Assembly: GCF_902459685.1 (NCBI RefSeq)
Contig: NZ_CABPSF010000002.1
Span: forward strand, 1,169,816-1,233,815
Reading direction: 5' to 3'
From: Pandoraea iniqua
GTDB lineage: Bacteria; Pseudomonadota; Gammaproteobacteria; Burkholderiales; Burkholderiaceae
DNA length: 64,000 bases
Part shown: positions 9,149-17,416 of the stretch, in pieces
Layout: each line of letters starts with the position of its first letter
How positions within the stretch are numbered: the first letter of the stretch is position 1
Position numbers and translations under genes: made by a program
The notes under the pieces: model-generated
Told to the model about the DNA's origin: nothing
The model's input: only the letters and a program-made list of their open reading frames with translations
Database searches by the model: none

Positions 9149-9712
9149 TTACTTCTTGGCAGCGGTCGCGGCGCGCGAGGCTTGAGCAGCAGCCTTCGTG
9201 GCAACATTGGTCGCGGCAGCAAAGTTCGTTTCGGCGATTTCAACGGCTTGCTTGGTTGCCTTCTGCACGCTGTCGAATGCGCTGTTGGCAGCGGACAGGG
9301 CCGACTTGGCGAGTGCAACTGCCGATTCCGAACCGGCCGGTGCGTTCTTGGCCAGGTTGTCGAACAGCGATTGCACATTCTGCGAGCTTTCCGCCAGTTG
9401 GGCTTCGGCCACCTTGGTCACTTCGGCTTGCGTCGACGAAGCGATTTCATACAGGTGACGGCCGTAAGCGAGTGCCTTTTCGGCAGCCGGCTGAACGAGG
9501 TTGGCTTGCAGAGCGAGCAGTTCCTGCGCGTCCTTCACAGCGAAAGCCTTTTGCGCGGTCGAAGCGGATTCTGCTAGCGATGCCTTCACGGCCTGCAGGT
9601 TCAGTTCGACGAGCTTTTCAACGCCTTCAAAGGCTTTGTTGGTCAGGCCAAACAGGGTTTCGAGGTTGGCCTTGTGGGCGGCAGCGAGTTGCTCGGGGGT
9701 CAGAAACGACAT
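9149..9712 (-). CDS. phaP: Phasin (polyhydroxyalkanoate granule protein)
   Basis: 187 residues beginning [20 protein letters not shown], the typical start of Burkholderiales phasins (Phasin_2/TIGR01841 type). The protein is almost entirely amphipathic helix, rich in Ala, Glu, Lys and Val, with a basic AAATAAKK tail. Phasins coat PHA granules and control their size. There is no signal peptide, consistent with the cytoplasm. A GGAGAACGCC ribosome site precedes the ATG. The promoter region carries a near-consensus sigma70 promoter flanked by two inverted copies of a 16-base dyad that resembles PhaR operators, so repression by PhaR that is relieved by PHA synthesis is likely. Confidence 0.93.
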   Translation of the reverse strand: MSFLTPEQLAAAHKANLETLFGLTNKAFEGVEKLVELNLQAVKASLAESASTAQKAFAVKDAQELLALQANLVQPAAEKALAYGRHLYEIASSTQAEVTKVAEAQLAESSQNVQSLFDNLAKNAPAGSESAVALAKSALSAANSAFDSVQKATKQAVEIAETNFAAATNVATKAAAQASRAATAAKK

Positions 9713-9829
9713 GGCGTTCTCCTATGGTGTCATACACAACGTATCGACCCACTCCGTGTTCGCTTTGTTGGTTCTCACCTTATTTCGGTGAAAACACGGT
9801 TGGGGCCTTCTCAAGTGGTGCAATGTTCT

Positions 9830-9845
9830 TTGTTGCATCGCACAA
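9830..9845 (-). promoter_or_regulatory. Putative PhaR operator 1 (phaP proximal)
   Basis: TTGTTGCATCGCACAA; the copy at 9887-9902, read on the other strand, matches it at 14 of 16 positions. It lies just downstream of the predicted phaP -10 box. PhaR identity is inferred from the target gene. Confidence 0.5.
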
Positions 9846-9850
9846 TTGCA

Positions 9851-9878
9851 AGTTTAGAGATATTTTTGTCGCTGTCAA
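9851..9878 (-). promoter_or_regulatory. phaP: phaP promoter
   Basis: On the minus strand TTGACA (9873-9878) and TAAACT (9851-9856) are separated by 16 bases, giving a near-consensus sigma70 promoter about 140 bases before the phaP start codon. Confidence 0.75.
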
Positions 9879-9886
9879 GTCTTTTT

Positions 9887-9902
9887 TTGTGCGGCGCAAC
9901 AA
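9887..9902 (+). promoter_or_regulatory. Putative PhaR operator 2 (upstream of -35)
   Basis: TTGTGCGGCGCAACAA lies immediately upstream of the phaP -35 box, in inverted orientation relative to operator 1, with starts 57 bases apart. Confidence 0.5.
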
Positions 9903-10068
9903 TTCAACAAAAGCTTACTAAATCAACCGCTTGGGTGGCGCATGACAGTCGCGTGACACCGCGCTGCGGCGAATTGTGACACCCCCTTGGAAAGCCTTGA
10001 TTGGTGCGGCTTTGCACCGATTGGGGGCGCGGCGAACCCGGCGCGGCGATGGTACTATCGTCGGGTTC

Positions 10069-10148
10069 CGGCACTGGCGGAGCGGTCACTCGCGGCAAAA
10101 ATCCGAAGGGTTTTTCTAATCGGCGGCGGGTACCGAGCGCCAGTGCCG
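10069..10148 (+). repeat. Long-range inverted repeat in leader of the HDAC-family gene
   Basis: CGGCACTGGCG (10069-10079) pairs perfectly with CGCCAGTGCCG (10138-10148), with further CGGT/ACCG pairing inside, leaving an interior of nearly 60 bases with AAAAA/TTTTT complementarity. It ends 49 bases before the ATG and could form a multi-branched RNA structure. Confidence 0.5.
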
Positions 10149-10197
10149 ATGTCGTTCAACGCCTTTTGCGTGCCGCGTCTGCCGGCCAATCGTGTCG

Positions 10198-11139
10198 ATG
10201 CAAGCGTTTTACAGCGACCATTTCGTCCTGCCTCTGCCCCCCGGGCACCGCTTCCCCATGCAGAAGTACGCGCGCCTGCGTGAGCGCGTCGCGTCTGAGT
10301 TGCCGCAAGTGACGCTGGCGGAAGCGTTGCCCGCTGACGACACGATGTTGCGCAGAGTGCACTCGGCGGACTACGTCACCCGTGTCAGCACCGGGGCACT
10401 CGATGCCAAGGAACAGCGTGACATCGGCTTCCCGTGGTCGACGCAGATGGTCGAGCGCTCGCGCCGGTCTGCCGGGGCGACGGTCGCCGCGTGCCGGGCG
10501 GCGCTGGTCGACGGCGTCGCAGCGAATCTGGCGGGCGGTACGCATCACGCCTACGCCGATCGCGGCGAAGGGTTCTGTGTATTCAACGATGCCGCAGTTG
10601 CCGCGCGCGCGATGCAGGCCGAACTTGGGCCCGGCACACGCGTCGCGATCATCGATCTCGATGTTCATCAGGGCAACGGGACGGCGGCAATATTCGAGCA
10701 CGACGCCAGCGTGTTCACGTTGTCGCTGCATGGCGAACACAACTATCCGTTTCACAAGGCGCACGGCGATCTCGACGTGGCGCTGCCCGACCGTTGCGGC
10801 GACGACGAGTATCTGATTGCGCTCGGCCATGCGTTGACGGACCTGTTCGCGCAATTCACGCCGTCGCTCGTGATCTATCTCGCCGGGGCCGATCCACTGG
10901 AAAACGACCGGTTGGGCCGCTTGGCACTCTCGCATGACGGTTTGCTCGCCCGCGACCGCAAGGTGCTGACGGCATGTGTCGAGCGCGGCCTGCCCGTCGC
11001 CATTGCTATGGCCGGCGGTTACGGGCGCGAAATCGAACAGACCGTCGCTGCCCATTTCGCAACCCTTCGGCTGGCCAGCCAGTTCCAGCGCACCGGCCAC
11101 CGTCTTCAGGACGTGTCCGTGCACGACATTCTCGTATGA
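10198..11139 (+). CDS. Histone deacetylase-family (arginase/deacetylase fold) hydrolase
   Basis: 313 residues from the ATG at 10198; a GTG at 10192 is an alternative. Zinc-site motifs of class II-type bacterial HDAC homologues are visible: tandem His in GGTHHAYAD, zinc ligands in IDLDVHQGNGT and GADPLENDRLG, and the GGYGR segment where the catalytic Tyr sits. Such enzymes remove acetyl or acyl groups from lysine side chains or polyamines; the substrate here is unknown. No signal peptide is seen. Its stop codon overlaps the start of the EamA transporter gene (ATGA), so the two are translationally coupled. Confidence 0.88.
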   Translation: MQAFYSDHFVLPLPPGHRFPMQKYARLRERVASELPQVTLAEALPADDTMLRRVHSADYVTRVSTGALDAKEQRDIGFPWSTQMVERSRRSAGATVAACRAALVDGVAANLAGGTHHAYADRGEGFCVFNDAAVAARAMQAELGPGTRVAIIDLDVHQGNGTAAIFEHDASVFTLSLHGEHNYPFHKAHGDLDVALPDRCGDDEYLIALGHALTDLFAQFTPSLVIYLAGADPLENDRLGRLALSHDGLLARDRKVLTACVERGLPVAIAMAGGYGREIEQTVAAHFATLRLASQFQRTGHRLQDVSVHDILV

Positions 11140-12152
11140 CCGGGCGAAGGGCAGACCCGTCCGTCGCGCCGCGCGCTGCGTCACACCCGGGGGCCACGCC
11201 TTCGGCACCCTCGACCGGGGGCGCTGCGATCTGGTCGGCCACCATGCCCTGGTGGTTCGTCCTGATCTGGAGCACGGGCTTTATCGTGGCCAAGTACGGC
11301 ATGCCGAATGCCGAGCCGCTGACGTTTCTCACGTGGCGCTATGCCGGCACGCTGATCGTGATGCTCCCCATCGCGTTAATGACCGGCACGCCTTGGCCGC
11401 GCCACAAAGTCGACGGCAAAGATGTGGCGAACTGGGCGCTGTACGGCCACCTCGCCGTCTCGGGCATTCTCATTCAGGCGGTTTATCTCGGCGGTGTCTG
11501 GGCCGCGATCAAGCATGGCGTGCCGGCGGGATTGGCCGCGCTGATCGTTGGCATTCAACCGCTGCTGACGGCGCTGTTCGCGAAGGTCGTCGGCGAGCCG
11601 GTCTCCCGGCGTCAATGGCTTGGCCTGATGTGCGGCTTTGCAGGCGTGGGTCTTGTGGTGGCCAATAAGGTCGGCGTGCGCGGCGTAGGCCCAGCGGCGA
11701 TTGCGCTGTGCGTATTGAGTCTGGCCGCGATCACGGCGGGCACGCTTTATCAGAAGCGGTTCTGTGCGCAGTTCGACTTGCGCGTCGGCACGATCGTCCA
11801 GTTTGGCGCCGCCTTTGTCGTGACGTTACCCGCCGCGTGGCTCCTCGAAACCATGCAGGTGCGCTGGAACGCGGAAATGATCGGCGCATTGGCGTGGTCG
11901 ATATTGGCGCTCTCGATCGGCGCGATTTCGTTGTTGTTCCTGTTGATCCGGCATGGCGCGGCGACCAAGGTGTCGAGCCTCATGTACCTGACGCCGCCCA
12001 CGACTGCCGTGATGGCGTGGCTGCTGTTCGGCGAGACGCTCTCGCCGTTAAGTGCCGCGGGCATGGTGGTGGCTGCGCTCGGCGTGGCGCTCGTGATCGA
12101 ACGGCGGTCGGTATCGACAACGCCCCCGGCATCGACCGACATAAAGACATAA
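11136..12152 (+). CDS. EamA/DMT-family membrane transporter
   Basis: 338 residues with ten predicted membrane helices in two EamA repeats (repeat one from about 35, repeat two from about 185, each with the family's aromatic/Gly pattern such as MPWWFVLIWSTGFIVAKYG and LMYLTPPTTAVMAWLLFGE). The N-terminal 35 residues are low-complexity and polar; the true start could be the later ATG before PWW. DMT proteins export small metabolites; substrate not predictable. The start overlaps the preceding gene by four bases. Confidence 0.88.
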   Translation: MTGRRADPSVAPRAASHPGATPSAPSTGGAAIWSATMPWWFVLIWSTGFIVAKYGMPNAEPLTFLTWRYAGTLIVMLPIALMTGTPWPRHKVDGKDVANWALYGHLAVSGILIQAVYLGGVWAAIKHGVPAGLAALIVGIQPLLTALFAKVVGEPVSRRQWLGLMCGFAGVGLVVANKVGVRGVGPAAIALCVLSLAAITAGTLYQKRFCAQFDLRVGTIVQFGAAFVVTLPAAWLLETMQVRWNAEMIGALAWSILALSIGAISLLFLLIRHGAATKVSSLMYLTPPTTAVMAWLLFGETLSPLSAAGMVVAALGVALVIERRSVSTTPPASTDIKT

Positions 12153-12206
12153 CTACACGTCGACATAGCGACGCCGGCCGTCCAAAACCAGACAATCAGA
12201 GACCTT

Positions 12207-13046
12207 ATGAAACACGAGCATCAGGGCAGGGAGGCCCCGCAAACCGTGCAGGCGCACGAGATGCGCGCGCCGGACGCAAACGATCCGTCCCTCGAAAGGG
12301 CGGGCGTGACCGACGGTGTTGGGGAAAGTACGCCCCCGGGGCATGTCAACGACTTGGCGGCCTTGCGCGTGGAACATGTCGACGAGGCCATTCGCAGCCG
12401 CCGGTCGATTCGCGCTTTCCTGCCCACACCCGTGCCGCAGCAGACCGTGGCCGACATGCTTTCGGTGGCATCGCGTGCCCCGTCAGGCAGCAACATCCAG
12501 CCGTGGCAAACCTATGTGCTCACCGGGAAATCGTTGTCCGCGCTCACGACGCGCTTGCTCGACACGTTCAACGATCCGGCGCAGCGCCTGATGCACGACG
12601 AAGAGTATGCGTACTACCCGCGCGAATGGACCGAGCCGTATCAGGGCCGGCGCCGCAAGGTCGGGTGGGACTTGTATGGCTTGCTCGGCATCGGACGCGA
12701 GGACAAGGCGCGCATGCATGGTCAGCATGGACGCAACTTCAACTTCTTCGATGCCCCGGTCGGCTTGATTTTCACGATCGACCGGCATCTGGAGCAGGGG
12801 AGCTGGCTGGACTACGGCATGTTCCTGCAAAGCTTCATGGTGGCGGCCCGCGCGCGTGGGCTCGACACCTGTCCGCAGGCGGCGTTTGCCATGTATCCGC
12901 GGGTGATCGCCGAAGTACTGCGTTTGCCGGAGTCGCGCATGGTGGTCTGTGGCATGGCGTTGGGGTATGCCGACCCGGCCGCCGCAGAGAATCAGCTGGT
13001 CACCGAGCGCGCGCCGCTCGAAGACTGGGCGCACTTTTTGAACTGA
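12207..13046 (+). CDS. Nitroreductase-family flavoprotein
   Basis: 279 residues. An N-terminal stretch of about 50 polar residues of no recognised family precedes the nitroreductase fold, which begins with VDEAIRSRRSIRAFLPTPVP and contains SRAPSGSNIQPWQTYV, the FMN-binding segment, and the later GLDTCPQ and VVCGMALGYAD blocks. These enzymes reduce nitro-aromatics or quinones with NAD(P)H via FMN. It follows the transporter by 54 bases and may share its transcript. The start could be further in; the first ATG has only a weak ribosome site. Confidence 0.88.
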   Translation: MKHEHQGREAPQTVQAHEMRAPDANDPSLERAGVTDGVGESTPPGHVNDLAALRVEHVDEAIRSRRSIRAFLPTPVPQQTVADMLSVASRAPSGSNIQPWQTYVLTGKSLSALTTRLLDTFNDPAQRLMHDEEYAYYPREWTEPYQGRRRKVGWDLYGLLGIGREDKARMHGQHGRNFNFFDAPVGLIFTIDRHLEQGSWLDYGMFLQSFMVAARARGLDTCPQAAFAMYPRVIAEVLRLPESRMVVCGMALGYADPAAAENQLVTERAPLEDWAHFLN

Positions 13047-13161
13047 GGGAATTTAGGATTTTTGCGTTTTCTGGCATTTTGTGGCGATCGTTACATTTAT
13101 CGGGTTGCGCTGCACAAAACTGCCAGAGGCCGGATTAAGTATTTCAGCTAAGTCATTCATA

Positions 13162-13190
13162 TTGCTTATTTTTTGGGAAGTTACTAAACT
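13162..13190 (+). promoter_or_regulatory. Promoter of pbpG with overlapping dyad
   Basis: TTGCTT (13162-13167), 17 bases, TAAACT (13185-13190). The AT-rich stretch also carries a dyad, TTTGGG...AAGTT (13172-13182) against AACTT..CCCAAA (13187-13199, two-base bulge), that spans the -10 box. Confidence 0.6.
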
Positions 13191-13234
13191 TCTCCCAAAC
13201 TCGTTGCCTGCCAACCTTACGCTACTCCCAATCT

Positions 13235-14500
13235 ATGTACGCGATCACCACCCTTGCACGTTTGTGCCGCGCCCGCCTCTGGGGTGCTGCCGTCGTGGCG
13301 ATCTCGCTCGCTGCCGGTGCGCCGGCCGTTGTCTACGCAGCCGGTAAGACGAGCGAATGCTCGCCGAAGACTGCTAAGACTGCGGCTCAAAAACGCGCCT
13401 GCGCGAACGCCAAGCCCGTCGCGAAAACCAGTAAAGCCACCGCCAAACGTGCGGTTGCCACCACCGCCTCGCGTGATACCAAAAGCGCGACGAAGGCAGG
13501 TGGCAAGGCACGCAAGCTCGCTGCCGTCGACGACGACGGACCTGCGGCCAAGCGTGTTGCCGTCAAACGCGTCGTCTTCAAGAATGGCAAACGCCATGTC
13601 GTGACGTCGTATCGCACCGTCAACTTCGCACCGCAAGCGCCCGAGCGTCTGTCGACCGGTCGCGCGTTCGGTCTGCATGAAGCGCCGGACGCCCTCGCGT
13701 TGCGTTCGTCGGTGGCCTACGTGATCGATGAGCGTACCGGCGAGTCGCTGTTCGATAAGAATTCGCAGGCGGTGCTGCCCATCGCTTCGATCTCGAAGTT
13801 GATGACGGCGATGGTGTCGCTCGATTCCGGTATCCCGATGACGGATGCCATGGAAGTGACCGACGAAGATCGCGATTACGAGAAGGGCACGGGCTCGCGT
13901 TTGTCCGTCGGCTCGCGTCTGTCGCGTGAAGACATGCTGCACATCGCGCTCATGTCGTCGGAAAACCGCGCGGCAGCGGCGCTCTCGCGTTACTACCCGG
14001 GCGGCCGTCCGGCTTTCTTGGCAGCGATGAATCGCAAGGCCAAGGAACTCGGTATGAACGACACGCACTTCAACGACCCGACCGGCCTGTCGAGTCAGAA
14101 CGTGTCGAGCGCGCGTGACCTCGTGAAGATGGTCAAGGCCGCGTATCAATACCCGATGATTCGTCGCTTCTCGACCGATACCAACTACGACGTCAACACG
14201 GGCCGTCGCGAGTTGCATTACGCGAGCACGAACCATCTGATCGGTCATCCGGGCTGGGAAATCGGTCTGCAAAAGACGGGTTACATCAACGAAGCGGGTC
14301 AATGCCTCGTGATGCAGGCCAACGTCGACGGCCGTCCGGTCATCATGATTCTGCTCGACTCCACCGGCAAGTATTCGCGTTTTGCCGACGCCACACGCGT
14401 TCGCAAGTGGTTGCTTGAAGGTGGCGGCACGGCGCCGCAACGCACGGCGGGCAACAACCCGACCGCGCAAGTGGCCACCAACGGCGCGCACGCGCTGTAA
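13235..14500 (+). CDS. pbpG: D-alanyl-D-alanine endopeptidase (PBP7-like), S11 family
   Basis: 421 residues. An N-terminal signal peptide (about 1-35, hydrophobic AAVVAISLAAGAPAVVYA) is followed by a long Lys/Ala/Thr-rich linker to about residue 125, then the S11 penicillin-binding domain: catalytic Ser-Lys in SISKL, the SSEN triad motif, and KTG in LQKTGYIN. It cuts peptide cross-links in periplasmic murein. The linker, probably wall-binding or flexible, is longer than in E. coli PBP7. The ribosome site before the ATG is poor. The gene stands alone, with its own promoter and terminator. Confidence 0.92.
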   Translation: MYAITTLARLCRARLWGAAVVAISLAAGAPAVVYAAGKTSECSPKTAKTAAQKRACANAKPVAKTSKATAKRAVATTASRDTKSATKAGGKARKLAAVDDDGPAAKRVAVKRVVFKNGKRHVVTSYRTVNFAPQAPERLSTGRAFGLHEAPDALALRSSVAYVIDERTGESLFDKNSQAVLPIASISKLMTAMVSLDSGIPMTDAMEVTDEDRDYEKGTGSRLSVGSRLSREDMLHIALMSSENRAAAALSRYYPGGRPAFLAAMNRKAKELGMNDTHFNDPTGLSSQNVSSARDLVKMVKAAYQYPMIRRFSTDTNYDVNTGRRELHYASTNHLIGHPGWEIGLQKTGYINEAGQCLVMQANVDGRPVIMILLDSTGKYSRFADATRVRKWLLEGGGTAPQRTAGNNPTAQVATNGAHAL

Positions 14501-14537
14501 GCCATGCTTCACTGACGCGCCTCGCGCGCGTAGGTGC

Positions 14538-14576
14538 CAAAAAGGCGCTCCCTCGGGAGCGCCTTTTGTTTTGTGC
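14538..14576 (+). terminator. Rho-independent terminator of pbpG
   Basis: AAAAAGGCGCTCCC and GGGAGCGCCTTTT form a strong stem around a short TC loop, followed by GTTTTG. Confidence 0.9.
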
Positions 14577-14708
14577 GCGCGAAATAGCACTTCGGCGACC
14601 GTAGCAACGTATCGTCGCCACATCCCACATAAGTCGACGCCCGATTGTCAAAGCCCGCCACCGATGCTCATCTAATCTTCCGGCTGACAGTGACGGTGAC
14701 GACGAGAC

Positions 14709-14744
14709 AGCGTTGGCAGCGTTAGCAGCGTAAGCAGCGTTGAT
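14709..14744. repeat. Short 9-base tandem repeat
   Basis: Four imperfect copies of AGCGTTAGC (AGCGTTGGC, AGCGTTAGC, AGCGTAAGC, AGCGTTGAT) lie in the gap between pbpG and the next gene. No function is evident. Confidence 0.75.
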
Positions 14745-14787
14745 CGCGTCACCGGCAACATTGACGACATGAAAGTGTGGAGGCGGT

Positions 14788-15567
14788 ATGAGTCTTGGAT
14801 GGATCAGTACGATGGCAGACGTGGAGGCGCACCGCATGACGGTGCAGTACCGTCGCCCGGCCGTGCGGACCCAGCGGAGCATGGGGCAGATTTACGAGCA
14901 CATCGCCACGAACCTCAAGCAGGCGAAGCAGCGTGCGATCAACGCGGATGGCGAGCGCGCCGTGTCAGGCATGGTGCGCGAGATCGACGACTTCGAGGGG
15001 CGTATTCAGACGCGCATCCGGCAGTCGGCCAAGCGCAGCGATTTCAGCTTGCTGCGCGGTATGCGCGGCGACGGGTTCAGCCGATCGGTGCGGGGGCAGT
15101 GGGACGTGGCGAACGCGTTGTGCCTGACGTCGTCCGCGCGGCGACTGCACGAATTTCTGTTGGATGTCGATCGCCGTAGCGAGACCATCCTGTCGCGGGC
15201 GACGGCGTATCAGGAGCGTGTCGCCGCATCGATGGCGGCGCAATTGCAGGCGCGCGACAACGTGATTTTCGAGCAGGCGTATGAGGCGCTGGTGCAGGAT
15301 CTGGTCGCCGTCTCCGGGCGCGTGATGAGCACGTATGACGGCATTGCGCAGATGCAGTCCGAGATATCGGACATGGCCGGCATGGCATCGAATATGGCGT
15401 CGGAGATGGCGTCGCTTATGCCACCACTGATGCCGCCACTGATGCCGCCGGGGGAGGCACCACCCCCTTATGCGCCGCCGTCCCCGTCGTCGGATATGGC
15501 ATCTGCGCCGCCACCATCGCCACCGCCGCCGCTACCGACGGCGCCAGTACCCGGCACCCGGTTGTGA
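14788..15567 (+). CDS. Unknown protein with helical body and proline-rich C-terminus
   Basis: 259 residues, not recognised. The start is supported by GGAGG ten bases upstream. Residues about 20-200 are mostly charged helix (for example IYEHIATNLKQAKQRAINAD) with likely coiled-coil stretches. From about 195 comes a Met/Ala-rich segment, then from about 210 a proline-rich tail with a repeated LMPP motif (three copies, 9-base DNA repeats) and PPSPPPP. No signal peptide or membrane helix. It is convergent with the IclR gene and near two other unrecognised proteins, one of which also has a Pro/Ser-rich tail. A secreted effector or surface-linked protein is possible but unproven. Confidence 0.65.
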   Translation: MSLGWISTMADVEAHRMTVQYRRPAVRTQRSMGQIYEHIATNLKQAKQRAINADGERAVSGMVREIDDFEGRIQTRIRQSAKRSDFSLLRGMRGDGFSRSVRGQWDVANALCLTSSARRLHEFLLDVDRRSETILSRATAYQERVAASMAAQLQARDNVIFEQAYEALVQDLVAVSGRVMSTYDGIAQMQSEISDMAGMASNMASEMASLMPPLMPPLMPPGEAPPPYAPPSPSSDMASAPPPSPPPPLPTAPVPGTRL

Positions 15568-15601
15568 TCACGCGATGACGCGTCAATGCGACTCGATGCA
15601 A

Positions 15602-16429
15602 TTACTCGGCCGCGACCCCATGCGACGCCATATGACCGGCGTCACGGCTAGGGGCGTGAAAGCCCAGCGAGGCCGAGATCTGGAGCGCGGTCTCGTTCAG
15701 GTTGACGAGCCACGCGTCTTGCAGCCGGTCGGCCGGTGCCGAGAGCGACAACCCCGCAACCAGCTTGCCGCTGTCGTCGTAGATACCGGCCGCGATGCAA
15801 CGCACGCCGAGTTCGAGCTCTTCGTTATCGCGTGCATAGCCCGATTTGCGCACATGGCCCAGCTCGCGTTCGAGCTTCTGCAAATCGGTAATGCTGTTGC
15901 GCGTGTGTCCCGACAGACCGGTGCGTGTGGCGTAGGCGCGTACGCGCGTCGCCTCGTCGGCGGCCAGAAACAGCTTGCCGACCGACGTCAGATGCAACGG
16001 CGCATGACCGCCGATGGCGCGCACCACCTGCATGCCCGAGCGTTCGCTGTAGGCACGTTCGATGTAGACGATTTCATCGCCCTGACGGACCGACAGATTG
16101 ACCGTCTGTCCTGTGATGCGGTGCAGGCCGCGCATCGGCGAAAGGGCGGCATCGCGTACCGACAGGCGCGCTTTGACCAGATTGCCGAGTTCGAGCAGAC
16201 GCATGCCGAGCCGGTAGGTGCCCGGGTCGCAACGGTCGACAAAGCGGCAGGCCACCATGTCGTTGAGGATGCGGTGCGCGGTAGAGGGGTGGAGTTCGGT
16301 GGACTGTGCCAACTCCTTGAGGCTGACGGGGTCGGCATGTCCGGCGAGCGCATCGAGCAAACGCATCATGCGCTCGATCACCTGAATGGACGTGCGCGAC
16401 TCCGCGCCTTGACTGCTGTCGTCTTTCAT
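15602..16429 (-). CDS. IclR-family transcriptional regulator
   Basis: 275 residues from the ATG at 16429. The N-terminal winged helix (about 12-75: SIQVIERMMRLLDALAGH...LKELAQSTELHPSTAHRIL) is followed by the IclR effector domain with GQTVNLSVRQGDEIVYIER, GHAPLHLTSVGKLFLA and the GYARDNEELELGVRCIAA signature. IclR proteins sense small aromatic or aliphatic acids. The frame continues upstream without a sensible start; the extra residues would run into the opposite gene. It diverges from the unknown two-gene operon 16535-18769, which it may control; no catabolic gene is adjacent. Confidence 0.92.
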   Translation of the reverse strand: MKDDSSQGAESRTSIQVIERMMRLLDALAGHADPVSLKELAQSTELHPSTAHRILNDMVACRFVDRCDPGTYRLGMRLLELGNLVKARLSVRDAALSPMRGLHRITGQTVNLSVRQGDEIVYIERAYSERSGMQVVRAIGGHAPLHLTSVGKLFLAADEATRVRAYATRTGLSGHTRNSITDLQKLERELGHVRKSGYARDNEELELGVRCIAAGIYDDSGKLVAGLSLSAPADRLQDAWLVNLNETALQISASLGFHAPSRDAGHMASHGVAAE

Positions 16430-16534
16430 GGGGTAGGGCCGAGTTTCGTATAGCGTCGATTCTATATCATATGGTGAAAAATTCGCAGGACTTCCCGTAG
16501 AGGAATCTTGCGAAAAGCAGAAGGAGGCGATGGG

Positions 16535-17413
16535 ATGGAAGCAATGAACGCCCTTCAGGCGAGCCGGCTGCACCCACGTACGGGCACGTGGCGGGCGCAC
16601 GTCGGGATGACGGTTGCCGGCCAAGGGATGTCTGGGGCGGCATTCGCGAGAGATGTTCGCAAATGCCTTCAGCGATGCCGGCACGAGGTGCCGGTCTCGT
16701 TCCCGGTGCGGGTGCCGCAGACCCTTCGGCAAGCCGGGCGCTTTTTGGAAGACGACCTGCGCGCCATCATCGAGCAACTGGCGCAGCCCGATCGGTGGCA
16801 GGGGCATCGTGCACCGCAAATCGAGCGGGTGGTAGCGGTGCTCAATACCATCGATGCGGAGGTATTTCGTCTCGGCAAAACCAAGGACTGTGCGTCGTGG
16901 CGAGACATGCTGCGCAAGGGCGCCATGCCGGCCGTTCGAGACCAGATGGATCAGACTCACCATCTCACGCGCACCGCTAAAGCCCTCTTCGACGAACTGG
17001 TCTGCATGCAGGTGACTACGCATGGGCTGCGTTACGCGCTGCAATGCCGCAGTCTCGACTGGCGCCATGCGCCCAACGACTTCCTCGCACCGGCACGCAG
17101 CAGCGAGTGGATCGCACAGCATGCAGCCATCGACGGCGTCAACATGGCGCGTCAGGCATTGCTGATCGCATTCGCTGCCGGCCAGCGCGATACGCACGAT
17201 AAGCGCGAACGGCTGCTGGCCTCGTTCGGCGGTATCGCGAACGTGCACATGCAACTGGCGTCGATATGTGAGCAAAGCGCAGGCACGATGGACCGCATTC
17301 GCGACGATGCCCGGCGCAACGAATGGAAGTCGCGAGAGAGCGTCGATGTTCCGCCGGACGCTGGTCTGTTGGCCGGTCGCCGACAGCACCCGTGCATTAC
17401 CACGGAGAGATAA
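16535..17413 (+). CDS. Unknown protein, first gene of a two-gene operon
   Basis: 292 residues, not recognised. I start at the ATG eight bases after AAGGAGG (16521-16527); an upstream TTG at 16508 is unlikely because the ribosome site lies inside it. The protein is soluble, mostly alpha-helical by composition, with basic N-terminus (LHPRTGTWRAHVGMTV) and long helices from about 60 to 270. No signal peptide, membrane segment or known catalytic motif. The stop is three bases before the next ATG, so both genes are surely co-expressed. The arrangement of a small soluble protein before a larger membrane-hairpin protein recalls chaperone-substrate or immunity-toxin pairs, but this is speculation. 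Confidence 0.7.
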   Translation: MEAMNALQASRLHPRTGTWRAHVGMTVAGQGMSGAAFARDVRKCLQRCRHEVPVSFPVRVPQTLRQAGRFLEDDLRAIIEQLAQPDRWQGHRAPQIERVVAVLNTIDAEVFRLGKTKDCASWRDMLRKGAMPAVRDQMDQTHHLTRTAKALFDELVCMQVTTHGLRYALQCRSLDWRHAPNDFLAPARSSEWIAQHAAIDGVNMARQALLIAFAAGQRDTHDKRERLLASFGGIANVHMQLASICEQSAGTMDRIRDDARRNEWKSRESVDVPPDAGLLAGRRQHPCITTER

Positions 17414-17416
17414 GTC

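Larger units (their letters stand above)
9713..10197. other. Divergent intergenic region between phaP and the HDAC-family gene
   Basis: About 485 bases. The left half (to about 9905) is AT-rich and holds the phaP promoter and operators. The right half (about 9990-10150) is GC-rich and full of inverted repeats, including GGTGC/GCACC, GAACCCG/CGGGTTC and a perfect 11-base pair of arms. Small open frames here look spurious. Confidence 0.7.
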
